Positions 61,979-64,000 of a stretch of 64,000 nucleotides of DNA are shown one piece after another. The position numbers and the translations under genes are program-made. The notes under the pieces are model-generated. The model did not search any database, had not been told where the DNA came from, and was given only the letters and a program-made list of their open reading frames with translations. Location of the stretch: NCBI RefSeq assembly GCF_049723905.1, contig NZ_JBJKFD010000001.1:372001-436000 (forward strand), written 5' to 3'. The stretch is from G963665185 sp049723905. GTDB taxonomy: Bacteria > Desulfobacterota > Desulfovibrionia > Desulfovibrionales > Desulfovibrionaceae. The stretch's first letter is position 1; the number at the start of each line of letters is the position of its first letter.

Positions 61979-62800
61979 TTAGAAGGGCCAGATTTCCATC
62001 TGCCACTGGAGGGGCAGGTAGTACTTGGTGTCCGGGCCGAACCACTTGTTGTAAGTCTTCTGGTAGTCGCCGGATACCCACATTTCCGCCAAGGACTTGT
62101 TGACGAAGTCGCGGAAATCGGAGTCGTTTTCAACGAGTCCCAGACCGTAGGGCTCGGCGGAGATGTAATCACCGACGATTTCCCACTGCTCGGGATTGGG
62201 ATCGGAATTGCGCAGGCCGAGAAGAATGGTGGAGTCGGTAGTGACAGCCTTAACCTTACCCTGCTTCAGAGCCAGAAAAGCCTGGGGATACCCTTCAAAG
62301 GACAAAACCTTACATTGGGGCTGTGCGGTCTTGATGTTCTTTTCAGATGTGGATCCCTTGGCAGTACCGACTTTTTTGCCAGCCAGGTCAGCTACGCTCT
62401 TGATGCCGCCGCCTTTTTTCACCAGCAGCTTCTGTCCGTCCATGAAGTAAGTGATGGAGAAATCGATGACGTCGTCACGGGAGTACTTGTGGGTCATGGT
62501 TGCGGCAGCGATGTCAATGGAGCCCTGGGCAACCATGGGGATGCGCGTGGCGGATGTAACTGGCTTGAGTTCAAGACCGACACCCAGTTTGTCTGCGATG
62601 TATTTGCAGACGTCTATGTCCATTCCAACAATTTGGTTGGTCTTTTCATCAACATAGCCAAACGGGACAACCGCATCTTTAACGCCGCAGATCAGCTTGC
62701 CGCGCTGTTTGATGTCGTCCAGTTTTCCTGCATGGGCCATGCTTGCGACACATACGGCAAGGACCAGAGCCAGGGCTGTGAGAAATGTTGCTTTGCGCAT
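61979..62800 (-). CDS. Amino-acid ABC transporter substrate-binding protein
   Basis: The 273-residue periplasmic protein has a signal peptide ending AHA before GKLDD. The mature part has the SBP_bac_3 pattern (GKLICGVKDAVVPFGYVDEKTNQIVGMDIDVC; PVTSATRIPMVAQGSIDIAA; KGSTSEKNIK). The second in-frame ATG (62800) has correct spacing from GGAG, whereas the first ATG abuts it. It feeds the two permeases downstream. Confidence 0.92.
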   Translation of the reverse strand: MRKATFLTALALVLAVCVASMAHAGKLDDIKQRGKLICGVKDAVVPFGYVDEKTNQIVGMDIDVCKYIADKLGVGLELKPVTSATRIPMVAQGSIDIAAATMTHKYSRDDVIDFSITYFMDGQKLLVKKGGGIKSVADLAGKKVGTAKGSTSEKNIKTAQPQCKVLSFEGYPQAFLALKQGKVKAVTTDSTILLGLRNSDPNPEQWEIVGDYISAEPYGLGLVENDSDFRDFVNKSLAEMWVSGDYQKTYNKWFGPDTKYYLPLQWQMEIWPF

Positions 62801-62853
62801 GCGCATCTCCTTTTCGTGAAAGTAATTTGAACCATCCTATTGGGGCGGGATTC

Positions 62854-63582
62854 CTAAAGAATTTCCCGCAGAAACGCCTTTGCTCTTTCATGCTGGGGAT
62901 TGTGGAAAAATTCATCCGGTGCTGCGGTTTCAATGATTTCCCCATGGTCCATGAAAACGACTTTGTCCGCCACTTCGCGGGCAAATCCCATTTCGTGGGT
63001 GACACAAAGCATGGTCATGCCATCACGGGCAAGGTCCTTCATAACATTGAGGACTTCGTTGATCATTTCCGGGTCCAGCGCCGAAGTTGGTTCGTCAAAG
63101 AGCATGATTTTGGGCTTCATCGCCAGTGCACGGGCTATGGCAACACGTTGTTGCTGTCCTCCGGAAAGTTCCGCCGGATATTTCAAAGCCTGCTCATGGA
63201 TGCCGACGCGTTCAAGCAGCTCGTAGGCCTGTGCTTCGGCTTCTTCCTTATTGATATTGCGAACTTTTAAAGGAGCGAGTGTGATATTTTTCAAAACTGT
63301 TAAATGAGGGTAGAGATTGAATTGCTGGAACACAATTCCAACCTCTGCCCTGAGAGTGTTGATATTGACATCCTTGGCCATGATGTCTTTGCCGTCAATC
63401 TCAATAGTGCCTTTCTGATAGTCTTCCAGACGATTGATGCAACGAATGAAAGTACTTTTTCCTGAGCCGCTGGGGCCGCAGATGACAAGGACTTCCCCCT
63501 TTTCAACCGATTGATTGATGTTCTTGAGAACATGGAAGTCGTCATACCATTTATTCAGCGAGGCAATTTCGATAAGAGCCAT
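62854..63582 (-). CDS. Amino-acid ABC transporter ATPase (GlnQ-type)
   Basis: The 242-residue ABC ATPase has Walker A GPSGSGKST, signature LSGGQQQRVAIARALAM, Walker B KIMLFDEPTSALD and the switch histidine in CVTHEMGF. It energises the neighbouring permeases. ACAGG lies 8 bases before the ATG. It is the first gene of the set, with the probable promoter at 63731-63758. Confidence 0.95.
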   Translation of the reverse strand: MALIEIASLNKWYDDFHVLKNINQSVEKGEVLVICGPSGSGKSTFIRCINRLEDYQKGTIEIDGKDIMAKDVNINTLRAEVGIVFQQFNLYPHLTVLKNITLAPLKVRNINKEEAEAQAYELLERVGIHEQALKYPAELSGGQQQRVAIARALAMKPKIMLFDEPTSALDPEMINEVLNVMKDLARDGMTMLCVTHEMGFAREVADKVVFMDHGEIIETAAPDEFFHNPQHERAKAFLREIL

Positions 63583-63730
63583 TCAGTACATCCTGTTGAA
63601 ATGGTCGGTTCTACGGTGCGACAAACAAATGCATTTATGAGGCCAAAGCGCCGCAAGTATGTTTAGAGTGTCGAATTTGTTGGATTTTGAATGCTGATCC
63701 TACAGAAACCATCTTATGATCAGCCTGAAC

Positions 63731-63758
63731 AAGTTAGCATAATTCCCGAAATTGTCAA
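63731..63758 (-). promoter_or_regulatory. Probable sigma-70 promoter of the amino-acid ABC operon
   Basis: On the minus strand TTGACA (63758-63753) is followed after 16 bases by TAACTT (63736-63731), preceded by TG as in an extended -10. The leader to the ATG would be about 140 bases. Confidence 0.5.
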
Positions 63759-64000
63759 GAAGAGAAGACGAAAGCTGTTCGTAGTACTCCCTTTGTGTAA
63801 AAAAATGCTTTGCATTGCCTGTCTATAGACGTTGCGGTGCACGCTTGTTACGCTTATTATCTGCATTTTGGTGGGGTTAACGTTGATCGCTTTTTTGCGG
63901 TTGGCGGTTCTTTCATCGCAACCCAAGTGTGGCGGAAATGGCGAAAAAGGAAAAAGGCAAGACATCGATCATTGTTTTTCAGGACTGGTGCAAAGGCTGT
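63759..64000. other. Window-edge intergenic region, no gene seen
   Basis: No gene with a ribosome-binding site or recognisable product is present. A minus-strand 81-residue frame here has no support. Confidence 0.35.

Noticed and set aside
63720..63965. 81-residue minus-strand open frame at the window end
   Set aside because: No ribosome-binding site or family pattern; it overlaps the probable promoter of the ABC operon.

Overview
The window looks like a chromosomal segment of a flagellated, Gram-negative delta-proteobacterium of the Desulfovibrio type (Desulfovibrionales). This rests on a flhB-flhA-flhF-flhG-fliA cluster with several lineage-type unknown genes embedded in it, a compact acetyl-CoA-carboxylase-like cluster of unusual build, an iron-containing alcohol dehydrogenase, and roughly balanced base composition by eye. 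The genus cannot be fixed from the sequence alone. Most of the window is densely packed housekeeping DNA, with strong GC hairpin terminators between transcription units.

Layout. 0.2-1.6 kb: a PIG-L-like protein with a degenerate metal motif and a universal stress protein. 1.9-8.0 kb: ilvE, then dnaX (with a nine-A slippery run), ybaB, recR and recD2, a DNA replication and repair block. 8.0-11.1 kb: three overlapping genes for polyprenyl-linked glycan handling (GT2 synthase, GT-C transferase, flippase-like membrane protein), then a ThiD fusion. 12.6-18.4 kb: tRNA-Leu(UAG) followed by a patchwork that looks accessory: a pentapeptide-repeat membrane protein with 33-bp tandem repeats, umuC/umuD behind a perfect palindrome, an EF-hand secreted protein, a 3D-domain lipoprotein and two small membrane coiled-coil proteins. 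No integrase or second attachment site was found, so island status is unproven.

18.5-24.3 kb: DUF364-type protein, RarD-like transporter, cold-shock protein, IF-1, FlgO-like lipoprotein, purine nucleoside phosphorylase and the motAB stator. 24.6-32.9 kb: the most unusual block. It has a divergent biotin carboxylase, a fused alpha-beta carboxyltransferase, a carrier-like protein with two lipoyl-like halves and no canonical biotinylation motif, then a zinc-ribbon/SulP/STAS/cyclic-nucleotide fusion, a small unknown gene and ssb. 33-38 kb: a His-rich metal-binding protein with a HypB-like N-terminus, Fe-alcohol dehydrogenase, a membrane protein, a second GT39 transferase and a PilZ protein. 38.4-41 kb: peroxiredoxin, a decayed IS110-family element and trmL.

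41.1-54.4 kb, nearly all on the minus strand: cheV, ispH, dus, then a flagellar export and regulation cluster (fliR, flhB, flhA, flhF, flhG, fliA, fliL and three unknown proteins) with a sigma-54-like promoter at its head, plus an M23 peptidase. 54.4-57.3 kb: a TtcA-type tRNA thiolase that appears to start at CTG, rpoZ, dnaJ and moaC. 57.6-64 kb: a five-EF-hand protein, citrate synthase and a polar amino-acid ABC transporter (ATPase, binding protein, hairpin, two permeases).
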